The position numbers and the translations under genes are program-made. This document shows positions 14,616-23,310 of a stretch of 64,000 nucleotides of DNA, in pieces; position 1 is the first letter of the stretch; the number at the start of each line of letters is the position of its first letter. The notes beneath the pieces were generated by a model that searched no databases, was not told the origin of the DNA, and worked only from the letters and a program-made list of their open reading frames with translations. The DNA is from Granulicoccus phenolivorans DSM 17626 = NBRC 107789 = JCM 15570 (GTDB lineage Bacteria; Actinomycetota; Actinomycetes; Propionibacteriales; Propionibacteriaceae). The stretch spans positions 1 to 64,000 of the forward strand of contig NZ_AUHH01000024.1 of the NCBI RefSeq assembly GCF_000423085.1. The letters run 5' to 3'.

Positions 14616-17384
14616 TCAGAAGATCCCGATGCGGGCATTCCAGGAGATCGAACCCTTCTGGAAGTACTGCACGCACTGCGCGACACCGTTGGCATCCCCG
14701 CACATCTCGCTCGTGGTCGGGTAGCCGTAGACGCTGGTCTCGGCGCCGCGGGCCTTCCAGTAGTCACCGATGCCGCCCCAGACGGTGTGGCCACCGGTGG
14801 CGGGGGACCAGTAGATGCTCCCGCCCTGGTAGTCCTGCTTGAAGCCGCCGTTGGCCAGGGCGATCTCATCGGTGGTCGGGTAGCCGAGACGGCCGTTCTC
14901 CACACCGTTGTCGGCCCACACCTGGCGGATCCCGCCCCACGAAACGTGGGTGCCGGTGGCCGGGCTCCAGACCAGGTAGCCACCCTGGAAGGTCTGGTAG
15001 CAGCCGCCGTCCTTCAGGCCGCAGATCTCATCGGTGGTCGGGTAGCCCAGCCGGCTGTTCTCCCCACCCATCGACATCCACTTGTCGCGCATGGCGTTCT
15101 TGGTGATCGAGGCCGGGACACCCGGAGCCCAGGTCACCACGCCGCCCTCGAAGATCTGGTACCAACCACCGTTGACCAGACCGTCGTGCTCGTTGTCCAG
15201 CGGCTGCCCCAGCGGGCCCTTCAGACCGCCGGTGGCGTAGAACTTCGCCCCGATCGCGCCGTTGACCGGGAAGTTGAGCGTCGGTTCCTGGGTCTGATCC
15301 CCGACGGTGACGGCGAAGGCCGCGACGGTGTTGGTCGGGGAGGCGACCAGCATGACGGTGCCGGTCTTCGCGGTGTAGTCGGCCGGCGCGGTCAGGCCGA
15401 TGGTGGCCTGGCCGTTGGTGACGGTCGCGGTGCCGATCTGGGGGCCGTTGGCGGCGCAGGTGCTCTCGGTGCCCGGCGCACACAGGCGGGCCACCAGCTG
15501 GGTGTTCGGGGTGCCCTGGTAGACGTCCAGCTTGGTGTTGGTCGCGGCGGGGGCGCCGGTGACCGGGACCCCGACCTTGACCTCGGTGGCGGTGCCCGGG
15601 GTCAGCGCGGTGGTCTGCGGCGAGACCGAGACGCCGCGCCGGACCTCATCGGGCTGGATCGCGGTCGGGCTGGAGTTGGTCCGGATCCAGTCGACCCAGG
15701 CCTCCAGGTCCACGCGGCCGGAGTCCTTGCGGTTGGTGCCCTGACCGACCACGGTGAAGTTGTCGCCACCGGCGATCAGGAACGAGCCCGAACCCACGGT
15801 GTACTTCACCGCCGGGTCGATCGGCTTGCCGGCCACGTAGATCGCGGTGATCCGGTCACCGGCGGCGCGGGACTCGTCGTAGGTGTAGGTCACGTTGTTC
15901 GACAGACCCAGCGACAGGAAGGGGCGGGAGGTCCCGGCCGGCTGCCACTGCTGCTCGAGCATCTGCTTGACCTGGGCACCGGTCAGTTCGGTGGTCATCA
16001 GGGAGTTGGCGAACGGCAGCACCAGCGCCGCTTCCTTGTAGGTGATGTCCCCGGCGTCGATGTTGGTTCGCGTACCACCCGGGTTCTGCACCCCGATGAA
16101 GTTGGCGTTGTTCTGGCCCAGCTGGTCCTTGAACATCTGCGCGACCATGTTGTTCAGCGCCGACTCCTCGTTGCGGCCGCCGGTGGTGTGGGTCAGCGCG
16201 CGTCCGGCGCTGCCGATGACCTGGCTGCCGACCACATCGGCCTGGCGCACCGCGGCGTCGATGGCGTCATTGATCGGGGCGCTCGGGGCCACGGCCCGCG
16301 GGGTGAGGATCTCCGCGGAGTAGCAGCTGACGTCCTTGGTGTCCTTGTCGACGCTGAGCTGTACCTTGCCGATCTTCTCGGCGTACGAAGCGGCCTGGAT
16401 CACCGGACGGGTGCCGTTGCCGTTGGGCATCGCGCCGTTGTGGACGTAGGTCTGGTGGGTGTGCGCGGTGAAGATCGCGGCGACGTGCGAGTCGGTCTGC
16501 TCGACGATCTTCTTGTACGCCGCACTCGCCGCGGTCTCGGTGGCGAGCGTTCCGGAGCCGGCGGCACCGTTGTGGTACTCGGCCACGATCACATCGGCCT
16601 CGCCGTTGGCCGGATCACCATCGGTGAGCTGCTTGGCCACGCGGTTGACCGCGTCCACCGGATCGCCGAAATCGAGGCCGGAGATGCCGTCGGGGGAGAC
16701 CAGGCTGGTGGTCTCCTGGGTCACCGCGCCGATCACGGCGACCTTGACGCCGGCCTTTTCGAAGATCTCGTATTCCTTCAGGGCCGGGGTCTGGGTGCCC
16801 TTCTGGTACACGTTCGCACCCAGGTAGGGGAACTGCGCCTGCACCCGGGAGGCGTCGCCGCCGTCGATCCGCTTGCGCAGGTCGGCGTACCCCTGGTCGA
16901 ACTCGTGGTTGCCGACCGCCGAGGCGTTCAGGCCGAGCTTGTTCATGATGTCGATCGTCGGGTTGTCGGCCTGCGAGCCGGACTCGAAGGTCGAGCCACC
17001 GATGTTGTCGCCGGCCGACAGCACGAGGGAGTTGGCGTCCCCGGCCGCAGTGCGCTCGGCCTCCAGGGTGCCGAAGAAGTTCTTCACGGGGATGCGGCCG
17101 TGGAAGTCATTGAAGTTCAGCAGCGTGAGGGTGTTCGGAGAGCACTGCGCGGCCTTCGGGTCCACGGTGGGCACCGCGGTCGCCCCGGGCTGGGCGGACC
17201 GGGTCGCGGTCGCGCTCGCGGTCGGCGTGCTGGTCGGGGTGGCCGACGGAGTCGCCGAAGCATCGGCCGACGGGGTCACGGTGGGAGTTGCGGTCGGGGC
17301 AGCATGGGCCACTCCGAGCGGGCCGGCAAACAGGCCGAGTACGCTCGCGGCGGCGATGCCACTGACCCAGCGGGGGACGTGCAT
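14616..17384 (-). CDS. Secreted 5'-nucleotidase/UDP-sugar hydrolase with LGFP repeats
   Basis: A 922-residue exported protein: signal peptide (cleavage near VAHAAP), a Thr/Pro/Ala-rich linker with TPT-type repeats (about residues 30-75), then a calcineurin-like phosphoesterase domain with FNDFHGR, LSAGDNIGGS, GNHEFDQG and TAHTHQT motifs. A C-terminal 5'-nucleotidase domain (about 370-560) and an Ig/CHU-like linker follow. The last 220 residues are LGFP-type repeats, each with a LGYPTTDE-like core, thought to bind the cell wall. It would release nucleosides and phosphate from external nucleotides. The LGFP module is nearly the same as in the nuclease at 28514. Confidence 0.9.
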   Translation of the reverse strand: MHVPRWVSGIAAASVLGLFAGPLGVAHAAPTATPTVTPSADASATPSATPTSTPTASATATRSAQPGATAVPTVDPKAAQCSPNTLTLLNFNDFHGRIPVKNFFGTLEAERTAAGDANSLVLSAGDNIGGSTFESGSQADNPTIDIMNKLGLNASAVGNHEFDQGYADLRKRIDGGDASRVQAQFPYLGANVYQKGTQTPALKEYEIFEKAGVKVAVIGAVTQETTSLVSPDGISGLDFGDPVDAVNRVAKQLTDGDPANGEADVIVAEYHNGAAGSGTLATETAASAAYKKIVEQTDSHVAAIFTAHTHQTYVHNGAMPNGNGTRPVIQAASYAEKIGKVQLSVDKDTKDVSCYSAEILTPRAVAPSAPINDAIDAAVRQADVVGSQVIGSAGRALTHTTGGRNEESALNNMVAQMFKDQLGQNNANFIGVQNPGGTRTNIDAGDITYKEAALVLPFANSLMTTELTGAQVKQMLEQQWQPAGTSRPFLSLGLSNNVTYTYDESRAAGDRITAIYVAGKPIDPAVKYTVGSGSFLIAGGDNFTVVGQGTNRKDSGRVDLEAWVDWIRTNSSPTAIQPDEVRRGVSVSPQTTALTPGTATEVKVGVPVTGAPAATNTKLDVYQGTPNTQLVARLCAPGTESTCAANGPQIGTATVTNGQATIGLTAPADYTAKTGTVMLVASPTNTVAAFAVTVGDQTQEPTLNFPVNGAIGAKFYATGGLKGPLGQPLDNEHDGLVNGGWYQIFEGGVVTWAPGVPASITKNAMRDKWMSMGGENSRLGYPTTDEICGLKDGGCYQTFQGGYLVWSPATGTHVSWGGIRQVWADNGVENGRLGYPTTDEIALANGGFKQDYQGGSIYWSPATGGHTVWGGIGDYWKARGAETSVYGYPTTSEMCGDANGVAQCVQYFQKGSISWNARIGIF

Positions 17385-17592
17385 GGCTCTCCTTCAGGAA
17401 AATGACAGACGTGTACCGAGGGTGACCCTGTCGGTTTCCGGAAGGGACGCGCAAGGGATGTTGCCTGAAGTTCGCTTTCTGTTCGCCTCATAAGGGCCGG
17501 GATCGCCGTTGGCAAGGCCGGATGCCGGAACGGAGCGCGCGGGGAGGCCCGGGGGAGGGCCGACCGACACCCCGTCCGGCCCCGAACGCGAA

Positions 17593-17624
17593 CGCCCGGC
17601 GACTGCGGGTGCAATCGCCGGGCG
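17593..17624. terminator. Terminator of the acyl-CoA dehydrogenase gene
   Basis: CGCCCGGCGA (17593-17602) pairs with TCGCCGGGCG (17615-17624), about 35 bp past the stop of the minus-strand acyl-CoA dehydrogenase gene. Confidence 0.8.
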
Positions 17625-17657
17625 TCCCGGGAAACCGTGCTCCGGTTCAGGCCGGAC

Positions 17658-19517
17658 TCAGAAAGCCGACTCCGGCAGTTCCATCACGTCCAGGTTGACC
17701 GCTTCGGCCTTCTTCTTCTCCGCGGTCACCCCCGGCAGGTACTGCTGGGCGAACCACTTGGCCGCCGCCACCTTGCCGCGGTAGAAGTCCGCCGACTCCG
17801 CCCCGGTCCGGGTGCCGTCCAGGGTCGCCTGCGCGACCTCACCGGCCCGCAGCATCAGCCAGGCACACACCACGTCACCCAGCACCATCAGCAGCCGGGT
17901 GCTGTTCAGCCCGACCAGGTAGGACTTCTTCGGGTCACCCATCGAGCCCATCGCGTGCCCGGTCATCAGCTGGATGATCGCCCCGGCGTCGGCCAGCGCC
18001 TTGCCCAGCAGGGCGCGCTCGTTCTCGAAGCCGGGCGCGGCCGGAGCGCTGGTGAGCCAGGCCTGGATGTCGCCGGACACCTTGCCGATCGCCACCCCCT
18101 GGTCCTTGATGATCTTGCGGAAGAACAGGTCCTGCGCCTGGATGGCGGTGGTGCCCTCGTAGAGGGTGTCGATCTTGGCGTCGCGGACGTACTGCTCCAG
18201 CGGGTAGTCCTGCAGGAAGCCCGAGCCGCCGAAGGTCTGCAGCGACTCCGAACCCAGCTGGACCCAGGCCCGCTCGGAGGCGTAGCCCTTGACCACCGGC
18301 AGCAGCAGATCGTTGATCCGCTCGGCCAGCTGGTCGTGCTCGCCGCGGTTGCGCGCCTCCCAGACGGCGTCCTGGAAGGAGGCGCAGTAGGTGATCAGCA
18401 TCCGCAGCGCCTCGGCGTTCGCCTTCTGGGTGAGCAGCGAGCGACGGACATCGGGGTGATGGGTGATGGTGACCCGCGGGGCGTCCTTGGCCGGATTGGT
18501 CATGTCGGCGCCCTGGACGCGGGTCTTGGCGTACTCGAGGGCGTTGAGGTAGCCGGTGGACAGGGTCGCCATCGCCTTGGTGCCGACCATCATCCGGGCG
18601 TGCTCGATCACCTGGAACATCTGCGCGATGCCGTCGTGGACCTCGCCCAGCAGCCAACCGACGGCCGGCTCGCCGTCACCGAAGGTCAGCTCGCAGGTCG
18701 CGGAGACCTTCAGGCCCATCTTCTTCTCGACATTGGTTGCGTAGACGCCGTTGCGCCGGCCGGTCAGCTCACCGGTCTCGGGGTCGAAGTCGAACTTCGG
18801 CACGATGAACAGGCTCAGCCCCTTGGTGCCGGGGCCACCGACTCCCTCGACGCCGACCGGGCGGGCCAGCACGTAGTGCAGGATGTTGTCGGTCATGTCC
18901 TGGTCGCCGGAGGTGATGAAGCGCTTGACGCCCTCGATGTGCCAGGTGCCGTCCGGCTGGGGGTACGCCTTGGTCCGGCCGGCCCCGACATCCGACCCCG
19001 CGTCCGGCTCGGTCAGCACCATCGTGGCGCCCCACTGCCGCTCGACGGCGATCTTGGCGATCTTCTTGTCCCGCTCGGTGCCGTTGTAGTACATCACCTG
19101 GGAGAACTTCGGCCCGGCGGCGTACATGTAGAGGGCGGGGTTGGCGGCCAGCACCAGTTCCATCGCGGCCCAGCGGACCGTGGGCGGGGTCGGCTGGCCG
19201 TCGAGTTCGGCCGGCAGTTCCAGGCGCCACCAGTCGGAATCCTGGTACGCCTTGAACGCCGCCTTGGTGCTCTCGGGGATGGTCACCGAGTGATTCTTCG
19301 GATCGTAGATCGGCGGATTGCGGTCGCCATCGGCGAACGGCGCGGAGATCTTCTCCCGACACAGGTGGTCGATCTCCTGCAGTGCGGCGAGCGCGGTCTC
19401 GGTGTCCATGTCCTCGGCGGCACCGGTACCCAGCAAGGCTCCGCGGTCGAAGACCTCGAAGAGATTGAAGCGGATGTCGGCAAGATTCGAGTGGTAATGC
19501 GAGCCGGTGGCAGCCAT
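17658..19517 (-). CDS. Acyl-CoA dehydrogenase, FadE5-like
   Basis: A 619-residue enzyme of the long acyl-CoA dehydrogenase branch, close in size and order to mycobacterial FadE5, which oxidises acyl-CoAs of wide chain length. It has an N-terminal extension (about 70 residues), the flavin/substrate motif [11 protein letters not shown], the C-terminal segment with the catalytic Glu in [12 protein letters not shown], and an extra C-terminal helical domain. FAD is the expected cofactor, with electrons passing to ETF. The minus-strand ATG follows AAGGAGGCG. Divergent from a TetR-family regulator 115 bp away, which probably controls it. Confidence 0.9.
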   Translation of the reverse strand: MAATGSHYHSNLADIRFNLFEVFDRGALLGTGAAEDMDTETALAALQEIDHLCREKISAPFADGDRNPPIYDPKNHSVTIPESTKAAFKAYQDSDWWRLELPAELDGQPTPPTVRWAAMELVLAANPALYMYAAGPKFSQVMYYNGTERDKKIAKIAVERQWGATMVLTEPDAGSDVGAGRTKAYPQPDGTWHIEGVKRFITSGDQDMTDNILHYVLARPVGVEGVGGPGTKGLSLFIVPKFDFDPETGELTGRRNGVYATNVEKKMGLKVSATCELTFGDGEPAVGWLLGEVHDGIAQMFQVIEHARMMVGTKAMATLSTGYLNALEYAKTRVQGADMTNPAKDAPRVTITHHPDVRRSLLTQKANAEALRMLITYCASFQDAVWEARNRGEHDQLAERINDLLLPVVKGYASERAWVQLGSESLQTFGGSGFLQDYPLEQYVRDAKIDTLYEGTTAIQAQDLFFRKIIKDQGVAIGKVSGDIQAWLTSAPAAPGFENERALLGKALADAGAIIQLMTGHAMGSMGDPKKSYLVGLNSTRLLMVLGDVVCAWLMLRAGEVAQATLDGTRTGAESADFYRGKVAAAKWFAQQYLPGVTAEKKKAEAVNLDVMELPESAF

Positions 19518-19557
19518 GACACGCCTCCTTGGATGATTGTGGCCTCGGTCACAACAA

Positions 19558-19605
19558 GAGTAAGCTACTCATCGGTAACAGGTCAAGGGCATACGACTGT
19601 GTATG
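19558..19605. promoter_or_regulatory. Two inverted repeats between fadE5-like gene and TetR gene
   Basis: GAGTA-AGC-TACTC at 19558-19570 and CATAC-GACTGT-GTATG at 19590-19605. Both lie in the divergent promoter region and are candidate TetR operators. Confidence 0.55.
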
Positions 19606-19632
19606 GATATGAAAGTGGCTTAAGGTGAGGCC

Positions 19633-20241
19633 GTGACAGATTCCGAGGGGCTGGAACGAGCCCGGAGTGACCGGCGTGATCAGATGGTTCAGGCCGCTGT
19701 CCGCGCCTTCAGCTTGCGGGGCTACAGCGGCGCGACCCTGGCCGATATCGCCGCAGAGGCCCATGTGACGCAGCCTCGGATCAGTCAGGTGTTCGGTACC
19801 AAGGAGAATGCCTTCATCGAGGCGCACCGGTACGCCGCCCAGGTCGTGAAGGACTATCTGGCGCCGCGGGCGCATCCGCCCTATGACGCCAGCCGGATCG
19901 GGCGGGGTTACCTGGAGCTGATGGGGACCCATCGCGCCGAACTGATGATCATCTTCCAAGCTTTCGCCGGGGCCTATTGCGAGCCGATCGGGGTCGAGGC
20001 GCGGACGCAGATGGACGAGATCATCTCGCTGCTGCGGCAGACCGGCGCCGGCTACCCGGAGATCCGCGATTTCCTGGCGCGCGGCTTCCTGATGAAGATC
20101 GTGCTCTCCGCCGATATCGGTCATCACCTGGAGCAGTCCGAGCACTTCGCGCCGCTGCTCGACTCGCTGCACCTGCCGATCCCGCCCAGCGTGGATCCGG
20201 GGGCGGCGGCCGTGCGGCAGGGGCCGCCCCCGGCACCCTGA
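19633..20241 (+). CDS. TetR-family transcriptional regulator
   Basis: A 202-residue regulator. The N-terminal HTH is plain: VQAAVRAFSLRGYSGATLADIAAEAHVTQPRISQVFGTKENAF, where the recognition helix is TQPRISQVF. The C-terminal ligand-binding part is all helical. GTG start at 19633. It is divergent from the acyl-CoA dehydrogenase gene, so an acyl-CoA or fatty acid is the likely ligand, as for other regulators in this position. Confidence 0.88.
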   Translation: MTDSEGLERARSDRRDQMVQAAVRAFSLRGYSGATLADIAAEAHVTQPRISQVFGTKENAFIEAHRYAAQVVKDYLAPRAHPPYDASRIGRGYLELMGTHRAELMIIFQAFAGAYCEPIGVEARTQMDEIISLLRQTGAGYPEIRDFLARGFLMKIVLSADIGHHLEQSEHFAPLLDSLHLPIPPSVDPGAAAVRQGPPPAP

Positions 20242-20254
20242 ACCGGCGGTGGTT

Positions 20255-20280
20255 CCGGGGCGGCTGCGGGGCCGCCCCGG
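20255..20280. terminator. Terminator after the TetR gene
   Basis: CCGGGGCGGC (20255-20264) and GCCGCCCCGG (20271-20280) form a perfect 10-bp stem with a 6-base loop, between the converging TetR and SnoaL-like genes. Confidence 0.8.
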
Positions 20281-20300
20281 GTCATGCCGCGCCGCCGGCC

Positions 20301-20648
20301 TCAGGCCCAGATGTACTCCTCGGCGATGGCCCCATCCACCCAGCGCGCGACGGTGACCATGCGGCCGCCGCCCTCGAACTCCCCGACCACGCAGGTCCAT
20401 TCGCCGGACCCGAACTTGATCGGATGCGCGGTGATCTGCGGCGGAGTGCCACCGGCGCTCTCGACGAAGGCCTTCATCGCGTCGATGTGATCCTGGACGC
20501 CGTGGGTGACCGGCTGCCCCTTCCAATCGACCAGCACGTCGTCGGTGTGATGGTGGGCGAAGACACCGGTCCAGTCCGCCTTGTTCCACCCGTCGAAATC
20601 CAGATCGTCCATGCCCTGCAGGTTGCTCGAAACCATGTCGTCACTCAT
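20301..20648 (-). CDS. SnoaL/NTF2-like protein
   Basis: A 115-residue single-domain protein of the NTF2 fold, with the usual features: an early helix containing DLDFDGWNKADW, the strand HHTDDVLVDWKGQ, and MVTVARWVDGAIAEEYIW at the end. The fold serves cyclases, isomerases and ligand-binding proteins; here no catalytic residue decides the function. GGAAGGG lies upstream of the ATG. Confidence 0.7.
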   Translation of the reverse strand: MSDDMVSSNLQGMDDLDFDGWNKADWTGVFAHHHTDDVLVDWKGQPVTHGVQDHIDAMKAFVESAGGTPPQITAHPIKFGSGEWTCVVGEFEGGGRMVTVARWVDGAIAEEYIWA

Positions 20649-20918
20649 CTGAGGGAACCCTTCCTTGGGTGGCGCCTGATCGCGCCAACACTGAGGTGCG
20701 CGGAGTGCGCACCATGAATCCTTCCGCTACCGGCGGGGCTGGACAAGGTTCCGGGAGCCCTGTTTTTGAAATTTCAAGTTAGTGGCTCGGTGGGCCGGGG
20801 CTCGACCCTCAACTGACAGGGAGCCGGCGCCAGTGCGTGAAAAGTGTCATTTTTGGGCGTTTTCGGGCAACGAGAGTCGCGTCCCTGTCAATCTTCGACT
20901 CGGCCCCGGGGTGAGATG

Positions 20919-21389
20919 TCAGGACCGGGGCTCGGCGCCTTCCTCCAACTCGACCACGGCGTCCAGAATCCGTGGGCCGGGCCCCTGGGCGGCCAGCCGA
21001 TCCTCCGGATTCCACAGCGGGCACTTGGTCTGGGAGAGGCAGCCGCAGCCGATACAGCCGGTCAACCCGTCCCGCAGCTGGGTCAGGGCCCGGATCCGCA
21101 ACTCCAGCTGGGCGCGCCAGGAGGCCGAGAGTTCCTCCCACTCCTGCCGGGATACCGGCCGGTCCAGCGGCACATGGGCAAGCGCGGCCGCGATCTCGCC
21201 GAGCGACAGGCCCACCGCCTGGGCCGCCCGGATCACCGCCAGGCGACGCAACGTGTGGCGCCCGTAGGTCCGCCGGTTCGTCGGTGAGCGGTGGGCGGCG
21301 ATCAGGCCGCGCTCCTCGTAGAAGCGCAGCGCCGAGGCGCTGACGCCGGAGCGGGCGACGATCTCGGACATGGTCCATTCCTCGGCCAT
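20919..21389 (-). CDS. SoxR-type [2Fe-2S] redox regulator
   Basis: A 156-residue MerR-family protein. The N-terminal winged HTH carries SGVSASALRFYEERGLI, and the C-terminal part has the SoxR iron-sulfur pattern C-x2-C-x-C-x5-C at Cys112, Cys115, Cys117 and Cys123. It should sense redox-active compounds or superoxide through the cluster. A SoxR-box-like palindrome lies directly upstream, between this gene and the divergent SDR/QueA-like operon, so autoregulation and control of that operon are likely. Confidence 0.93.
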   Translation of the reverse strand: MAEEWTMSEIVARSGVSASALRFYEERGLIAAHRSPTNRRTYGRHTLRRLAVIRAAQAVGLSLGEIAAALAHVPLDRPVSRQEWEELSASWRAQLELRIRALTQLRDGLTGCIGCGCLSQTKCPLWNPEDRLAAQGPGPRILDAVVELEEGAEPRS

Positions 21390-21416
21390 GTTCCGAGTGT
21401 GCCCCGTGAAGCTCTT

Positions 21417-21438
21417 GACTTCAACTTAACTTGAAGTC
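21417..21438. promoter_or_regulatory. SoxR box
   Basis: GACTTCAA-N6-TTGAAGTC is a perfect inverted repeat centred on CTTAAC and closely resembles the known SoxR box. It lies between soxR (minus) and the SDR gene (plus), about 55 bp from the SDR start. The site is notably AT-rich compared with its surroundings. Confidence 0.85.
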
Positions 21439-21492
21439 CGATCGTGGGGGTATCGCCGCACCCGGCGATGCCACTCCCGAGGAGGACTTCCG

Positions 21493-22176
21493 ATGACCCG
21501 CACCCTGATCACCGGCGCGAGCGCCGGGCTCGGCCGCGCGCTGGGCCGGGCCCTGGCCACGCGCCGGCACGAGCTGATCCTGACCGGCCGCGACCCGGCC
21601 CGACTCGCCGCCCTGCACGCCGAACTGCCCGAGGCCACCCTGATCGCCGGGGACGTGGCCGACCCTGCCCACCGGGCCGCTCTGGCCACCGCGGTCGGGC
21701 CCGAACTCGACCTGTTGATCCACAACGCCAGCCTGCTCGGACCCAGCCCGTTGGTCCCGCTGGAGCGACTCGGCAGCGAGCAGCTCCGGCAGATCCTCGA
21801 GGTCAACGTGGTCGCCCCCGCGGCGTTGACCGCGCTGCTGCTGCCCGCCCTGCACCGGGCCGCCGGAACGATCGTCACGATCTCCTCCGACGCCGCGATC
21901 GAGCACTACGCGGGCTGGGGCGGATACGGCGCCAGCAAGGCCGCCCTCGACCACCTCGCCGGCACCTGGGCCGCGGAGAACCCCGGTGTGCGGGCGTACG
22001 CCATCGACCCGGGGGACATGCGTACCGCCATGCACCAGGCGGCCTTCCCCGGCGAGGACATCTCCGACCGGCCGCTGCCCGAGGAGATCGCCGTCCCCGG
22101 AATTCTCGCCCTGCTCGACAACGCCCCACCCAGCGGCCGCTACCGCGCCGCCGACTTCACCGAGGAAACCCGATGA
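21493..22176 (+). CDS. Short-chain dehydrogenase/reductase
   Basis: A 227-residue SDR. The NAD(P) motif is TGASAGLG (residues 7-14), NAS lies at 78-80, the catalytic Ser is in TISSD (131-132), and Tyr145/Lys149 form YGASK. Arg17-type basic residues and TGRDP after beta-2 favour NADPH. The start is set by GAGGAGGAC upstream. It is the first gene after the SoxR box and overlaps the QueA-like gene by 4 bp, so SoxR-dependent expression is likely. Substrate unknown; a quinone or other redox-cycling compound is plausible. Confidence 0.88.
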   Translation: MTRTLITGASAGLGRALGRALATRRHELILTGRDPARLAALHAELPEATLIAGDVADPAHRAALATAVGPELDLLIHNASLLGPSPLVPLERLGSEQLRQILEVNVVAPAALTALLLPALHRAAGTIVTISSDAAIEHYAGWGGYGASKAALDHLAGTWAAENPGVRAYAIDPGDMRTAMHQAAFPGEDISDRPLPEEIAVPGILALLDNAPPSGRYRAADFTEETR

Positions 22177-23249
22177 CCACCACCCTGCCGCGCCCGCACA
22201 CCCGCTTCGGCACCGAGCAGCCCCACTTCGCCGCCCACCCCGTCGAGGCCGACACCGGCAGCCGCGCCGACGTCCGCCTGCTCGTGGCCGGTGACGATAC
22301 GCTGCGGCACGCCGCCTTCCCCGACCTCGTCGATGCCCTCGACCCCGGCGACGTCCTGGTCGTCAACACCTCCGCCACCGTGCCCGGCGAGGCCGACGCG
22401 ATCTGGTACGGCTCCGGCGGCGGACGCCCGGTCGTGGCACACCTGGCGGCCGCGCCCGGTCCCCGGGAGTGGATCGTGGAACTGCGTACCGTCCCGAACG
22501 CGGCCCACCCGATCCTGGACGCTGCCCCCGGCGACCTGATCGAACTCCCCGAACTCCCCGCAGCCGTACGCCTTACCGCCCCCTATCCCGAGCTCGCCTC
22601 ACCGACCGGCACCGGCAACCGGATCTGGTCGGCCAGCATCGGGGATGATCTGCGGCGCGGCCTGGATACCCGCGGGCGACCGATCGCGTACGGCTATCTC
22701 GACCGGCGCTGGCCCCTGGCGGCGTACCAGACCGTGTTCGGCCGGGTCCCGGGCAGCGCGGAGATGGCCTCGGCGGGTCGCCCGTTCACCGCCGAGATCG
22801 TGCTGTCGCTGCTGGCCCGGGGCATCCAGTTCGCCCCGGTCGTGCTGCACACGGCCTTCTCCTCCCAGGAGGCCGGGGAGCCGCCGCTGCCCGAGTGGTT
22901 CGAACTGCCGGCCCACAGCGCCCGGGTGATCAACCAGGCCCGGGCCGCCGGGCGGCGAATCATCGCCGTCGGCACCACCGCCACCCGGGCCACCGAGTCG
23001 GCAGTGACCGGCGACACCGTGCAGCCCCGCTCGGGCTGGACCACCCGGGTGATCACCCCGCAGGACCCGCCCCGGGTGATCGACGGCCTGCTCACCGGCT
23101 GGCACAACGCCGATGCGTCGCACCTGCTGCTGGTCGAGGCCGTGGCCGGGCCGGACCTGACCCAGCGGGCGTACGACGCGGCGCTCGCGGCCGGGTACGC
23201 CTGGCACGAATTCGGCGATTCCTGCCTGCTGCTGCCGCCCCGGCGGTGA
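22173..23249 (+). CDS. QueA-like protein (divergent paralogue)
   Basis: A 358-residue member of the QueA family (SAM:tRNA ribosyltransferase-isomerase, last-but-one step of queuosine synthesis). Recognisable segments: DALDPGDVLVVNTSATVPGE, AYQTVFG, and the strongly conserved IIAVGTTATRATESA. However, canonical AGLHF reads AGRPF, and the LHVGAGTF segment reads LHTAFSS, so two active-site motifs are changed. No other queuosine genes are present nearby and it is co-translated with an SDR under a SoxR box. It may therefore be a neofunctionalised enzyme rather than true QueA. Confidence 0.8.
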   Translation: MTTTLPRPHTRFGTEQPHFAAHPVEADTGSRADVRLLVAGDDTLRHAAFPDLVDALDPGDVLVVNTSATVPGEADAIWYGSGGGRPVVAHLAAAPGPREWIVELRTVPNAAHPILDAAPGDLIELPELPAAVRLTAPYPELASPTGTGNRIWSASIGDDLRRGLDTRGRPIAYGYLDRRWPLAAYQTVFGRVPGSAEMASAGRPFTAEIVLSLLARGIQFAPVVLHTAFSSQEAGEPPLPEWFELPAHSARVINQARAAGRRIIAVGTTATRATESAVTGDTVQPRSGWTTRVITPQDPPRVIDGLLTGWHNADASHLLLVEAVAGPDLTQRAYDAALAAGYAWHEFGDSCLLLPPRR

Positions 23250-23310
23250 GGTTCGGGCCGCAGCGGGCCCGGGTGGGGCCAAACCCGAAGTGACCGCGTA
23301 GGGTGCGACG

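Noticed and set aside
14616-15275. LGFP module as evidence of mycolic acid-containing genus
   Set aside because: No mycolate genes are visible and other markers fit Propionibacteriaceae; the module alone does not decide the taxonomy.
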